Both the position numbers and the translations under genes were made by a program. Positions 38,248 to 47,612 of a DNA stretch of 64,000 nucleotides are shown piece by piece. The first letter of the stretch is position 1. Every line of letters starts with the position of its first letter. The notes under the pieces are model-generated. The model made no database searches. It saw only the letters and a list, made by a program, of their open reading frames with translations, and was not told where the DNA came from. Source of the stretch: an uncultured Pelagibacteraceae bacterium (GTDB taxonomy: Bacteria; Pseudomonadota; Alphaproteobacteria; Pelagibacterales; Pelagibacteraceae); the NCBI GenBank assembly GCA_902585415.1, contig CACIDN010000001.1, positions 1 to 64,000 of the forward strand, given 5' to 3'.

Positions 38248-38943
38248 ATGAAAAAATTAAACACAGCTATAATTATGTGTGCAGGTTTTGGTAAAAGATT
38301 AAAGCCACTCACAAATAAAGTACCTAAACCCCTCTTAAAAATAGATAATAAGTCTCTTTTAGAAAATACAATAGAGTTATTATTTAAATTAAATATAAAT
38401 AAAATTTTCCTAAATTCTCATCATTTAAGACAACAAATAAAAAAATTTATTTTAAAGAAGAAATTATCAAAAAAAATTAAAGTATTTGAGGAAAAAAGAA
38501 AAATTCTTGATACGGGAGGGGGTATTTTAAATATTATAAAATCTTCGAGGGATAAAAATTATTTAGTTTTAAACCCAGACACAATTTGGAACAAAAAACA
38601 TTTATCAGAAATAATCAGAATGAAAAATTTATACTTTTCTAAAAAAGCATTAAATATGCTACTTGTGGTTAAAAAAAAAAGAAGTTTTGATAAAAGACTA
38701 AATGGTGATTTTTCAATGAAAAAAAATATTCTCACAAATAACTCAAGAAAAGAATATATATTTACAGGTTGTCAAATAATAAACAGAAATTTATTTAATA
38801 ATTTGAAAAAAAAAATTTTCCCGATTTCTATAATCTGGAGTAAATTGTTAAATGATAAAAGTTTATACGGTTATGAAAGTAAAATTAAATTTAAACACGT
38901 AACCGACATTAAAATTTATAAAAAATTAATTAGTAACCAATAA
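38248..38943 (+). CDS. murU: N-acetylmuramate-1-phosphate uridylyltransferase (MurU-like)
   Basis: Nucleotidyltransferase with signature MCAGFGKRLKPLTNKVPKPLL at residues about 10-30, then DTGGGI and LNPDTIWN. MurU turns MurNAc-1-P into UDP-MurNAc. The 231-residue length and position right after the AmgK-like kinase support this over a generic sugar nucleotidyltransferase. Its 3' end overlaps the convergent gpmA gene by 18 bases. In many alphaproteobacteria addB-addA follow; they are absent here. Confidence 0.83.
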   Translation: MKKLNTAIIMCAGFGKRLKPLTNKVPKPLLKIDNKSLLENTIELLFKLNINKIFLNSHHLRQQIKKFILKKKLSKKIKVFEEKRKILDTGGGILNIIKSSRDKNYLVLNPDTIWNKKHLSEIIRMKNLYFSKKALNMLLVVKKKRSFDKRLNGDFSMKKNILTNNSRKEYIFTGCQIINRNLFNNLKKKIFPISIIWSKLLNDKSLYGYESKIKFKHVTDIKIYKKLISNQ

Positions 38944-39648
38944 TTTTTTAGCTCTTGTTTCATCAAGATATCTTGCTTTAATTACGTTTAAGCTTTTATC
39001 AAAATTTATAATCAGTGGGTTTCCAGTAGGTATTTCTAAATTTGAAATATCTTCATTGCTTATTTTAAACAAATACTTACATAAAGCTCTAATAGAATTT
39101 CCATGTGCAGCAACCAATATTTTTTTTTCTAATTTTAGTAGACTTAATATTTTACTTTTAAAATAGGGTATAACACGATTATATGTGTCTTCTAAAGACT
39201 CGGAGTCAGGAATATTTACTTTAGGAATGTTCTTATATTTTGTAATATTTAAGGGATGATATGCGTTTTTTCTATCTAAATTTTCAGGCTTTGAACTCCA
39301 CGATCTCCTAAATTTATGTATTTTTTTTTCTCCTAGTTTTTTTTTCATTTCCTCTTTATTTAGGCCAGTTAAAACTCCATAGTGCCTTTCATTTAGTTGC
39401 CAGGCTTCTTCAAATTCTAGATTTTCATCTCTTGTTGTTTCTAGAATTAATTTTAAAGTATTTATAGCTCTTTTTTGAAATGAGGAAAAATAGTAATCAA
39501 ATTTTAGATTTTCATTGTTAATGAGCTCTCCAGCAATTTTTGCTTCTTTTTTACCCTGATCAGATAAATCTATATCAACCCATCCAGTAAACTTATTTTG
39601 TCTATTCCATTCACTCTGTCCATGTCTTATTAATACAAGGTGTACCAT
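38926..39648 (-). CDS. gpmA: Phosphoglycerate mutase, 2,3-BPG-dependent
   Basis: Interconverts 3- and 2-phosphoglycerate. The phospho-His motif LVLIRHGQSEWNRQNKFTGW opens the protein, and the second histidine is in VAAHGNSIRALCKYL. LNERHYGVLTGLNKEE and PDSESLEDTYNRVIPY match dPGM enzymes. Length 240. It is a single gene between two convergent/divergent neighbours. Confidence 0.95.
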   Translation of the reverse strand: MVHLVLIRHGQSEWNRQNKFTGWVDIDLSDQGKKEAKIAGELINNENLKFDYYFSSFQKRAINTLKLILETTRDENLEFEEAWQLNERHYGVLTGLNKEEMKKKLGEKKIHKFRRSWSSKPENLDRKNAYHPLNITKYKNIPKVNIPDSESLEDTYNRVIPYFKSKILSLLKLEKKILVAAHGNSIRALCKYLFKISNEDISNLEIPTGNPLIINFDKSLNVIKARYLDETRAKKLLVTN

Positions 39649-39686
39649 TTATACATATTTGATAGCTTATAATTACAATTAAATAA

Positions 39687-40088
39687 ATGTTTATAATAAC
39701 AAAATTTAGAAAATATTTAGACTTATTTTTCAAAATTTCCAATATTATTATAATAATTTTATATTTATATCCTGGGAGTATTCTTGGATGGATACTATAT
39801 AAAAATTTAAAATCACAACCTCATTTAACAGGAGATTTTTTATTTTTATCATCTAATCATTTTTATACATTTTTAACTTTATCATTTATTGCAGTGCTGA
39901 GTTATTCAAATAACTCAAAAAAACTTAATTACATCTTTTTTTATTTATTTTCTATTTCAATAATCCTAGAACTAGCTCACATTGTAATTCCAAATAGAAG
40001 TTTTCAATTTGAGGATTTGATTGGCAACATAACAGGTGTTATAATCACTTATATATTGACAAAATTTTATGAGTTCATTCGAAGATAG
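39687..40088 (+). CDS. VanZ-like small membrane protein
   Basis: 133 residues with about four hydrophobic segments (17-37, 55-70, 79-97, 113-129). The pattern of short loops and the C-terminal RSFQFEDLIGNITGVIITYIL, with an acidic-asparagine loop before the last helix, resembles VanZ-family proteins. No function can be assigned. TATAAT at 39668-39673 lies 13 bases before the ATG, so a very short leader is likely. It overlaps the next gene by 20 bases. Confidence 0.65.
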   Translation: MFIITKFRKYLDLFFKISNIIIIILYLYPGSILGWILYKNLKSQPHLTGDFLFLSSNHFYTFLTLSFIAVLSYSNNSKKLNYIFFYLFSISIILELAHIVIPNRSFQFEDLIGNITGVIITYILTKFYEFIRR

Positions 40089-40377
40089 AAAAAAAATTTT
40101 TGAAAACAAATTTGCTCATGATGAGGAGCTCAAATTTAAAGTAAATTCAAAAAGAAATAAATATTTAGGTGAATGGTCTGCAGAAATTTTGGGAAAAAAA
40201 GATCAAGAAAAAGAACAATATATATTAGAAGTAATAAAATCCGATTTTACTGAACCAGGAGACAATGATATAATAAAAAAATTATACCAAGATTTAAAAG
40301 ACAAAAATATTTCAGAAAATGATATTAGAGAAAAATTAGATGAACTGCTTCAAATTGCAAAAAAAGATTTTTTATAG
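40069..40377 (+). CDS. DUF1476 protein, ATP synthase zeta-subunit/inhibitor homologue
   Basis: 102-residue protein whose MSSFEDRKKIFENKFAHDEE start and KRNKYLGEWSAEILG block are diagnostic of DUF1476. The Paracoccus denitrificans member is the zeta subunit that inhibits ATP hydrolysis by F1FO. It could therefore act on the ATP synthase encoded at the left end of the window. It overlaps the genes on both sides (20 and 38 bases). Family assignment is strong; inhibition in this organism is inferred. Confidence 0.88.
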   Translation: MSSFEDRKKIFENKFAHDEELKFKVNSKRNKYLGEWSAEILGKKDQEKEQYILEVIKSDFTEPGDNDIIKKLYQDLKDKNISENDIREKLDELLQIAKKDFL

Positions 40378-40858
40378 TTTAATTATTTTTTTTTTTTTAA
40401 TTTCAAAGCCTATTCATTCAATTGAGGTAGAGGGATTTGCAAAAGTCATTGATGGTGATACAATAATTATAGATAAAAAAAAAATCCGATTGTTAGGAAT
40501 AGATGCACCTGAACTTAATCAACATTGTAAAAAACCTTGGATCCAATTTAATTTTGTCACTTTAAATAAAAAATACAAATGTGGCTTAATAGCAAAAGAA
40601 AGATTAGACAAAATTATCTCAAAAAATAAAATAAAATGCAAAGGTGAAAGGTATGACCGCTATAAAAGATTAATTGCAATTTGTTATAAAAAAAAAATAG
40701 ATTTAAACAATTGGATGGTTAAAAATGGTTATGCATTAAATTACACTAAGTATTCAAAAAAATACATTATTTCTGAAATACAAGCTAAAAGAGAAAAATT
40801 AGGATTGTGGAGAGGTCAATTTGATAAACCGTGGGAATGGAGAAAAAAAAATAAATAA
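40340..40858 (+). CDS. Secreted thermonuclease-like protein (SNase fold)
   Basis: Signal peptide (hydrophobic run FYSLIIFFFLISKPIHS, residues 12-27) and a staphylococcal-nuclease domain: AKVIDGDTIIIDKKKIRLLG, IDAPE and ERYDRYKRLIAIC, which keep the arginine and glutamate catalytic positions. LNNWMVKNGYALNY closes the fold. 172 residues. The ATG at 40340 overlaps the DUF1476 gene by 38 bases; an in-frame TTG 15 bases later is an alternative start. Likely periplasmic nuclease for DNA or RNA scavenging. Confidence 0.88.
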   Translation: MNCFKLQKKIFYSLIIFFFLISKPIHSIEVEGFAKVIDGDTIIIDKKKIRLLGIDAPELNQHCKKPWIQFNFVTLNKKYKCGLIAKERLDKIISKNKIKCKGERYDRYKRLIAICYKKKIDLNNWMVKNGYALNYTKYSKKYIISEIQAKREKLGLWRGQFDKPWEWRKKNK

Positions 40859-40872
40859 ATTATAATTCTCTA

Positions 40873-41469
40873 GTGATTCTTATTAAAAAAATTTGGATAA
40901 TTTTTTTCTTTTTTTTATTAAGTTGTTCATCAATACCAAAAAATACATCCGATGGCTGTTCAATATTTTCTGAGAGGTATTTATGGTACAAACATTCAAA
41001 AAAAACAGAGCAAAAATGGGGTACGCCAATTTATATACAATTAGCCATAATTAAAATGGAGTCTGATTTCAATTGGCTTGCTAAACCGGAGAGAAATAAG
41101 ATTTTTAAAATAATTCCTTACAAGAGGCCATCATCTTCTTTTGGATATTCTCAAGCAGTTAAGGGTACTTGGAAACAATACAAAAAAGAAACAAACAATC
41201 CACTGGCAATTAGAAATAGGTTTAAAGATAGTGTAGATTTTATTGGATGGTATACAAGCAAGTCCTCAAAAATATTAAAAATTTCGAAAGAAGATCCATT
41301 TAGACAATATATTGCTTATCATGAAGGATGGGGTAATTATAAACATTATAAAAAAAATAAAAAAGTTATTAATTTAGCAAAAAAAGTAAAATCTTATTCT
41401 GAAATATATAGAAAACAACTAATGAGGTGTAAAAAAAAAATAAGTCGAAAAAAATTTTTAATTTATTAA
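40873..41469 (+). CDS. Lipoprotein with lytic-transglycosylase (SLT) fold
   Basis: 198 residues, GTG start at 40873. The N-terminus is a lipoprotein signal (IIFFFFLLSCSS; lipid-modified Cys near residue 18). The core IQLAIIKMESDFNWLAKP with a catalytic-type Glu, and SFGYSQAVKGTWKQYKKETN, match the SLT lysozyme-like family, as does YIAYHEGWGNY near the end. Possible role: peptidoglycan trimming that feeds the AmpG/AmgK recycling genes. Overlaps the convergent RND gene by 4 bases. Confidence 0.78.
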   Translation: MILIKKIWIIFFFFLLSCSSIPKNTSDGCSIFSERYLWYKHSKKTEQKWGTPIYIQLAIIKMESDFNWLAKPERNKIFKIIPYKRPSSSFGYSQAVKGTWKQYKKETNNPLAIRNRFKDSVDFIGWYTSKSSKILKISKEDPFRQYIAYHEGWGNYKHYKKNKKVINLAKKVKSYSEIYRKQLMRCKKKISRKKFLIY

Positions 41470-44400
41470 TTTAACTCTTTGTTTAATTTTTCCTCAATAT
41501 AATTGATACTTCTAGTATTTTTTCCAATTATCAAATAAATTACTGGTATCACGTACAGGGTAAAAAATGTTGAAAAAAACATACCTGCAAATATCGTTAT
41601 ACCTACAGTTAATCTACTTGCCTCACCTGGACCACTACTAATTATTAATGGTAAAACTCCAAATATAGTAGAGGAAGATGTCATTAATATTGGTCTTAAT
41701 CTAATACTAGCTGACTCCATAACAGCTGTTTTAATATTTTTTCCTTCGGTTCTTAATTGATTTGCAAATTCAACAATCAAAATCCCATTTTTTGTAGCCA
41801 GACCTATAAGAATAATTAAAGCTATTTGACTATAAACATTTATTGAGCTTCCTACTAATAATAAACCGACTAAACCACCCAAAATAGCTAGTGGCACTGT
41901 TAACATAATGGTTAATGGATGTTTGAAACTTTCAAACTGGGCTGCCATTACTAAATAAGCTGTTATTAAAGCTAAAACAAATATTAAATATATTTGATAA
42001 CTAATTTCTTTAATTTGCTCACTTTCACCCTTAAATTCAACCCTTGCCTCTGGAGTATTTTTCTTTACTAAATCCTCTAAAAAATTAAGTGCTGATACTA
42101 ATGTATAGTCACCTGTAATATTCGCAGATATTGTTACAGCTTTTTGTCTATTATATCTTGATAAAAATGGAGCTGTACCTTCCTCGTCAATTGTAACTAA
42201 ATTAGAAAGCGAAATAAGTTTGTCGGTATTTTTTGATCTAACATAAACTTTATTTAAACTAGATGGCTCATTTCGATTGGATATATCACCTTGTAATATT
42301 ATTGAATACTCTTTCCCATCTTTGGTAAAGTTAGTAACATTTTTTGAACCAAAAATTGTTTCAATAGTTTTTCCAATCTCTACAGTCGAGATACCTAAAT
42401 CAGAGGTTTTTTTTTGATCTATTTTTACATTTAGAATTGGTTTATTTAATTCAAAATCGTCTTCAATATTTGTAAGATTTTTATTTTTTCTTGCCTCTAA
42501 TTTTATTATTTCTTTCCATCTTATTAATTCTTCATATGTATTTCCTTGTATTACAAATTGAATAGGTTTTTCTACACCACCAGTTCTAATTCCTTGTGGC
42601 ATTATCGGGAATGCTAAAACTCCAGGTACTTTAGAAATTTCTTTAAAAGACTCCATCATAATTTTTTGACCACTTCTGTCTCGTTTTTCCCAACTCTCTA
42701 GCAGAGCGATTATGAATGCAGAATTTACTTGTTTGCTACTCTTTCCAAATCCAGGTACTCTTAATATCACCCTTCTGTATTCACCTTTACCAATTTTAGG
42801 GAGTAGAAATCCTTCAATTTCCTGAGCTTTGTTTGATGTAAAATCAAAGCCAGAACTTTGTGGCGCCTTTACAATTACAAAAAAAGCTCCCCTATCCTCT
42901 TTTGGTATTAATTGTTTGGGAGCATAAAGAAAAGCTGCTATGGTTAATATTAAGACAAAAAACAAAAAAAACATAACCGTCTTTTTTCTATCGATCCAGT
43001 ATGAAAGTGAATTCTTATAAAAAATTTTAAAGTCATTTAGTTTTTTTTCGAAACTGTAGGTTAATTTATTCTTTTTATCATTTTGACTTAGAAATTTACT
43101 GGCTAGCATAGGGCTTAGGGATAACGCTACAAAACTAGAAATTATCACTGCAAAGCTTAAGGTAACAGCAGTTTCCGTATAAAGAACACTCGCTAATCCT
43201 TTAACAAAAATTAAAGGAATAAAAACTGCTACAAGAACTAATGTTGTTGCAATAATTGCGAATGAAACTTGCCTAGAACCTTTGTAAGCAGCAACTAATG
43301 GTGACTCCCCAAGTTCAATTCTTCTTACAATATTCTCTAACATTACTATGGCGTCATCTACCACAATTCCAATAGCTAGCACTAAGGCCATTAATGTGAA
43401 AAGATTAATTGAAAATTCGAAAAAATATATTGATAAAAAAGTAGAAATTAGTGAAACTGGCAAAGCAACAAGAGGGACTATTAAAGATCTAAAATTACCC
43501 AAAAAAGAATAAATTATAAATGATACAAGTATTAAAGCAACAAAAAGTGTTTTATAAACCTCTTTAATGGCGCTTGAAATATAATTACTTCTATCAAAGG
43601 AAACTTCTAAGTTTGTTCCATCTGGTAGACTGGGCTCAATTTGTTTTATTTTTTTCTTAATTCTATTTGCTACAGAAATAGTGTTTGCATCTGAGTTTTG
43701 GTAAATTCCTATACCAACTACTTGTCTACCATTTCCTTTAAACAATGTTCTTGTTGATACAGGGCCAAACTCTACTCTTGCGACATCCTCAAGTTTAGTA
43801 ATAGATCCATCTACAGATTTTTTTAATGGTAATTTTTTAAAAGAATCAAGAGTTTCATAAGCATTCTTTAGCTTAATAGTTAAATCAATATCTTTAGATT
43901 CTATTTTTCCAGCTGGAAATTCAACATTTTCTTGTTTAAGAACATTTTCTATGTCTTGAGTTGTAAGATCTCTAGCAGCCAACGATAGTGGATCTAACCA
44001 CACTCTTAATGATAGCTCTCTTTCTCCACCCATTCTAACTCTTCCAACACCCTCTACTGTTGAAAAATAATCAGTTAAATATCTATCTGCATAATCAGTC
44101 AACTCAAGATCAGACATAAAGTCAGAACTAAAACTTAACCACATAGTTGTTCTAAAACCAGCTGATTGTTTAAATATTTCTGGTGCATTGGACTCAGTAG
44201 GCAAATTGTCCAATACTCTGGCAATCGAACTTCTAACATCGTTTGCCACATCATCAATATCGAGATTATCTTTGAACGTTAAATCAATTCTTGACCTCTC
44301 ATCCTCGCTCATCGACTCTATCGAAACTAATCCAGCAGTTCCCCCAACAAAGTCCTCGATTTTTTGTGTAATTTGTTTATCAACAACATTTGCGGAAGCA

Positions 44401-44558
44401 CCTTTATAATCTGTTTGAATAGATACTACAGGTCTATCAATATCTGGAATTTCGTTAGTAGGAATATCTAAAAAAACTAAACTACCGAATATAACTAATA
44501 CCAAACTCATCACTGAAGCAATAACAGGTCTTTTGATAGATAAATCAGTTAGAAACAT
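41466..44558 (-). CDS. RND-family efflux pump, inner-membrane transporter (AcrB/HAE1 type)
   Basis: 1030-residue proton-driven exporter with the RND layout of two repeats of TM-large periplasmic domain-TMs. N-terminal FLTDLSIKRPVIASVMSLVL, TM4 with the proton-relay Asp pair (LAIGIVVDDAIVMLENI), PLAILGGLVGLLL in the second half and GLATKNGILIVEFANQLR in TM10. It starts one base after its membrane-fusion partner. No outer-membrane TolC channel is nearby. Substrates unknown. Confidence 0.93.
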   Translation of the reverse strand: MFLTDLSIKRPVIASVMSLVLVIFGSLVFLDIPTNEIPDIDRPVVSIQTDYKGASANVVDKQITQKIEDFVGGTAGLVSIESMSEDERSRIDLTFKDNLDIDDVANDVRSSIARVLDNLPTESNAPEIFKQSAGFRTTMWLSFSSDFMSDLELTDYADRYLTDYFSTVEGVGRVRMGGERELSLRVWLDPLSLAARDLTTQDIENVLKQENVEFPAGKIESKDIDLTIKLKNAYETLDSFKKLPLKKSVDGSITKLEDVARVEFGPVSTRTLFKGNGRQVVGIGIYQNSDANTISVANRIKKKIKQIEPSLPDGTNLEVSFDRSNYISSAIKEVYKTLFVALILVSFIIYSFLGNFRSLIVPLVALPVSLISTFLSIYFFEFSINLFTLMALVLAIGIVVDDAIVMLENIVRRIELGESPLVAAYKGSRQVSFAIIATTLVLVAVFIPLIFVKGLASVLYTETAVTLSFAVIISSFVALSLSPMLASKFLSQNDKKNKLTYSFEKKLNDFKIFYKNSLSYWIDRKKTVMFFLFFVLILTIAAFLYAPKQLIPKEDRGAFFVIVKAPQSSGFDFTSNKAQEIEGFLLPKIGKGEYRRVILRVPGFGKSSKQVNSAFIIALLESWEKRDRSGQKIMMESFKEISKVPGVLAFPIMPQGIRTGGVEKPIQFVIQGNTYEELIRWKEIIKLEARKNKNLTNIEDDFELNKPILNVKIDQKKTSDLGISTVEIGKTIETIFGSKNVTNFTKDGKEYSIILQGDISNRNEPSSLNKVYVRSKNTDKLISLSNLVTIDEEGTAPFLSRYNRQKAVTISANITGDYTLVSALNFLEDLVKKNTPEARVEFKGESEQIKEISYQIYLIFVLALITAYLVMAAQFESFKHPLTIMLTVPLAILGGLVGLLLVGSSINVYSQIALIILIGLATKNGILIVEFANQLRTEGKNIKTAVMESASIRLRPILMTSSSTIFGVLPLIISSGPGEASRLTVGITIFAGMFFSTFFTLYVIPVIYLIIGKNTRSINYIEEKLNKELN

Positions 44559-44559
44559 T

Positions 44560-45423
44560 TTAATTTAAAATTTTTATTTTTAACTTGTCTCTTACTTTTG
44601 ATATTCCCTCGGTAACTATTCTATCTCCTATAGACAATCCATCAACTATAGAAACCTTACCAAAGTTTCTTTTTCCAATTTTCACTTTAATCTTATCTAC
44701 TGTATTGTTCTCAAGTACTTTGTACACGAAAGCAGTATCACCTTGAATTAAAACTGAATTTTCAGGGATTCCTAATTGTTCCTTCTTATCATAAATAATT
44801 TTTATATCTAAAAGCATACCTGGAATTAATTTTAAGTCCTCGTTATCAACAACTATACTAGCAAGAACAGACCTCGTGCTGGGGTCTACTCTTGAACTCA
44901 CAGATTCGATAGTTCCATAAAATTTCCTTTTAAAGGAATCCGATTGAACTTCAGCTGGAAGCCCAGGTTTTAATATATTTAGATATATTTCAGGAACTTT
45001 TATATTTAGTAATATCGAGGTTGTATCATCTAAGGTTAATATAAAAGACTCAGTTCCCAAAACTCCTTGTGCTATCTCTCTTTTTCCTAAAATACCTTTA
45101 AAAGGAGCAATAATTTTTTCGTCTGTTGTTTCAAAAACCACTTCTCCTTTCTCAACAATTTTGCCGATAATTATATTTTCGTTAAGTATTTCGTCTTTCT
45201 TAATTCTATAATTTTTATTTTTAAGAGATAAGGCGGTACCAAAAGTTTCAATAGTTTCATAAAACGTAGATTTGCTCACAGTATTAACTATTACTCCGGG
45301 TGGTGGCATTTTTGAAAATTTTTTCACAAAATGCTTAGTTACAAAATGTCTTCCAACTATTATTGAAATAATAATAATAATTAAAATAATTAAAAAAAAT
45401 TGAACTTTTTTTGATTTAATCAT
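44560..45423 (-). CDS. RND efflux membrane-fusion (HlyD-family) protein
   Basis: Periplasmic adaptor of 287 residues: an N-terminal membrane anchor (about 7-27), a lipoyl/barrel-sandwich part (GKIVEKGEVVFETTDEKIIAPFKGILG), a beta-barrel domain (VDPSTRSVLASIVVDNEDLKL) and a membrane-proximal domain (DKIKVKIGKRNFGKVSIVDGL). The usual alpha-helical hairpin is very short, so it is compact for the family (often 350-400). Sits immediately before the RND pump gene and overlaps sseA by four bases. Confidence 0.9.
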   Translation of the reverse strand: MIKSKKVQFFLIILIIIIISIIVGRHFVTKHFVKKFSKMPPPGVIVNTVSKSTFYETIETFGTALSLKNKNYRIKKDEILNENIIIGKIVEKGEVVFETTDEKIIAPFKGILGKREIAQGVLGTESFILTLDDTTSILLNIKVPEIYLNILKPGLPAEVQSDSFKRKFYGTIESVSSRVDPSTRSVLASIVVDNEDLKLIPGMLLDIKIIYDKKEQLGIPENSVLIQGDTAFVYKVLENNTVDKIKVKIGKRNFGKVSIVDGLSIGDRIVTEGISKVRDKLKIKILN

Positions 45424-46244
45424 GGCGAATATTTACCATATTCACTCCAAGATCCATCATAAATAATTGGTTCGTATTCATTATTTATCATCTTATAAGC
45501 ATATGCTAATACCGAAGCAGTGACACCTGATCCACAAGTAAAAACAAATTTATTATTATTCCTTGTTTTTATTATTTCCTCAAAAATTAATTTAAGTTCA
45601 TAATTAGTTTTGAATTCATTTGTAGCTTGATTTATACACTCACTATAAGGCAAACAAAGAGAATTTTTTATATGCCCTTTTCTTAATCCTTTTCTAGGCT
45701 CTTCAATTTCTCCATTAAATCTTTTAAGACTTCTTGCGTCAACTACTACAAAATTATTTGAATTTATATTTTCATTTATTTGGCCTATCTTGAAGATATA
45801 ATTATCTTTTTTAAAAGCTTTGTAATTAGATTTTACAACATTAGTCTTCTTACTAGTTAATACTTTATTTTCTTGTTTCCATTTTTTTAATCCTCCATTT
45901 AATATGTATAATTTTTCAATGTCGTGTCCAAAGTACATTAAAGAAAACCAACATCTACAAGCTGAATGTAATTTAGAATCATCATAGATCAAAATTTTAT
46001 CATTGTTAGAAATACCTAAATTAGAAATACTTTTACTCCATCGATCCTCAGATGGTAACATATGAGGAAGGTCAGTATATTTTTCTGATGTATCTTCTAA
46101 ATCAAAAAAAACAGAGTTTGGAATGTGACTCTCTTTATATTCTAAATAAGGATCTCTTTTTTCAGATGGTAAATGCCATGAGGCATCAATTATTTTAAAT
46201 TCTTTTAAATTTTTCTCTGCAAGATCTGTTGATATTAAACTCAT
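45420..46244 (-). CDS. sseA: 3-mercaptopyruvate sulfurtransferase (two-domain rhodanese)
   Basis: Tandem rhodanese domains over 274 residues. The first is inactive, with VFFDLEDTSEKYTDLPHMLP. The second carries the catalytic Cys in VFTCGSGVTASVLAY; CGSGVT is the mercaptopyruvate form, whereas thiosulfate sulfurtransferases have CRKG-type loops. It transfers sulfur from 3-mercaptopyruvate to acceptors such as cyanide or thiols. Overlaps msrA by four bases (ATGA). Confidence 0.93.
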   Translation of the reverse strand: MSLISTDLAEKNLKEFKIIDASWHLPSEKRDPYLEYKESHIPNSVFFDLEDTSEKYTDLPHMLPSEDRWSKSISNLGISNNDKILIYDDSKLHSACRCWFSLMYFGHDIEKLYILNGGLKKWKQENKVLTSKKTNVVKSNYKAFKKDNYIFKIGQINENINSNNFVVVDARSLKRFNGEIEEPRKGLRKGHIKNSLCLPYSECINQATNEFKTNYELKLIFEEIIKTRNNNKFVFTCGSGVTASVLAYAYKMINNEYEPIIYDGSWSEYGKYSP

Positions 46245-46687
46245 AAATTTTTCATAAAATATTTTTGATGATATTCCTCAGCCTTACAATAGTTTAAAAC
46301 CTCACTAATTTTTGTAACAATCTTACCTTTAAAATCTACATTTCTTTTTTTTAAAACTTTTTCAGCAATTTTTTCTTGGGATTTGTTTGTGTAAAAAATT
46401 TCACTTCTATACTGATTTCCTATATCTGGACCTTGTCGGTTAAGAGTTGTTGGATCATGAAAATCAAAAAATAAATTTATTATCCCCTCGTATGATATTA
46501 TACTTTCATCAAAATCTATTTTTACGACTTCAGCATGTCCTGTGGTTCCAGTACAAACCTCTTGGTAAGTGGTTTCTTTATTCTTTCCACCACAATATCC
46601 AACTTCGGTTTTAGTTACTCCCTTTATTTCACCAAATTTACTCTCTGGTCCCCAAAAACATCCTAAACCTAATATTGCAATTTCCAT
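46241..46687 (-). CDS. msrA: Peptide methionine-S-sulfoxide reductase MsrA
   Basis: Repairs oxidised methionine residues. Catalytic motif GLGCFWGPE near residues 7-15, then TEVGYCGG, TGHAEVVKIDFD and QGPDIGNQYRS. It has 148 residues, shorter than E. coli MsrA, and lacks a long C-terminal tail; the Cys in EVLNYCKAEEYHQKY may take part in recycling. First gene of the msrA-sseA-MFP-RND series. Confidence 0.94.
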   Translation of the reverse strand: MEIAILGLGCFWGPESKFGEIKGVTKTEVGYCGGKNKETTYQEVCTGTTGHAEVVKIDFDESIISYEGIINLFFDFHDPTTLNRQGPDIGNQYRSEIFYTNKSQEKIAEKVLKKRNVDFKGKIVTKISEVLNYCKAEEYHQKYFMKNL

Positions 46688-46730
46688 TGATTATTAAATT
46701 AAAGTATCTAAAAGTAGCGAAGTTAATCAT

Positions 46731-47612
46731 ATGCTCAGTAAAAATCAATTAGGTTTTTTGTACATGTTTCTATCAGTGTGCGCTTTTTCATTGATGGACA
46801 TAATAGTCAAATGGACAGCTGATTACCCGCTAGGCCAAGTTTTATTCTTTAGGGGTTTTTTTGGAATAATTTTTTATTTCTTCATTATTCCAAAAAATAG
46901 AATTAAAAATTTTTACCAAACAAAAAGGGCTTTATTACACCTTCTGAGATGTTTATCTGGCCTTATAGCTTTAATTGCTATTTTTATAGCTTTAAGAAAT
47001 TTACCTCTAGCAACAGTGGTTAGCATATCATTTGCTGCCCCGATTTTTACAACTTTTTTATCAATTTTTTTTCTAAGTGAGAAGGTCGGTTTATATAGAT
47101 GGTTAGCGGTCATAATTGGATTTATAGGAATTCTAATAATTACAGAGCCTGGTTTTGAAAGTTTGAACATTTATTATATTTTTCCTATAATATTTTGTAT
47201 TGGTTTGTCTTACGTAGCAATTGCTATAAGGCAACTCTCCTCAACCGAGCCCGTATGGTTAATTTCTTTAAATTTTTCAATTGCTATTACAATCGCTGGT
47301 CTATGTTCTTTGCCATTTGGATGGAAAATGCCAACTTATTTTGATTTTGTTATTTTATCCCTAGTGGGTTTTTTTGGAGGTGTTGCCAATCTGTGGTTAA
47401 GTCAATCATATAAATTTTCTGAAGTTTCTTTAGTAACACCATTGAAATATTTAGGTTTAGTATTCGCAATTTTTTTTGGATTTTTAATTTGGGGCGAGGT
47501 ACCATCTTTAAAATCATTATTTGGTGGTTTATTAGTTATTTTGTCTTCAATTATAATCTTTAGACGTGAACTAGTTGCAAAAAAACTATCTCCAGTACAA
47601 AGACATGAATAA
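46731..47612 (+). CDS. EamA/DMT-superfamily transporter
   Basis: Ten-helix inner-membrane protein, 293 residues, with two EamA repeats: MFLSVCAFSLMDIIVKWTAD at the start of repeat one, and WLISLNFSIAITIAGL opening repeat two. AAPIFTTFLSIFFLSEKVGL and PLKYLGLVFAIFFGFLIWGE are the typical ends of each repeat. It probably exports or imports small metabolites; the substrate cannot be told. Confidence 0.88.
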   Translation: MLSKNQLGFLYMFLSVCAFSLMDIIVKWTADYPLGQVLFFRGFFGIIFYFFIIPKNRIKNFYQTKRALLHLLRCLSGLIALIAIFIALRNLPLATVVSISFAAPIFTTFLSIFFLSEKVGLYRWLAVIIGFIGILIITEPGFESLNIYYIFPIIFCIGLSYVAIAIRQLSSTEPVWLISLNFSIAITIAGLCSLPFGWKMPTYFDFVILSLVGFFGGVANLWLSQSYKFSEVSLVTPLKYLGLVFAIFFGFLIWGEVPSLKSLFGGLLVILSSIIIFRRELVAKKLSPVQRHE

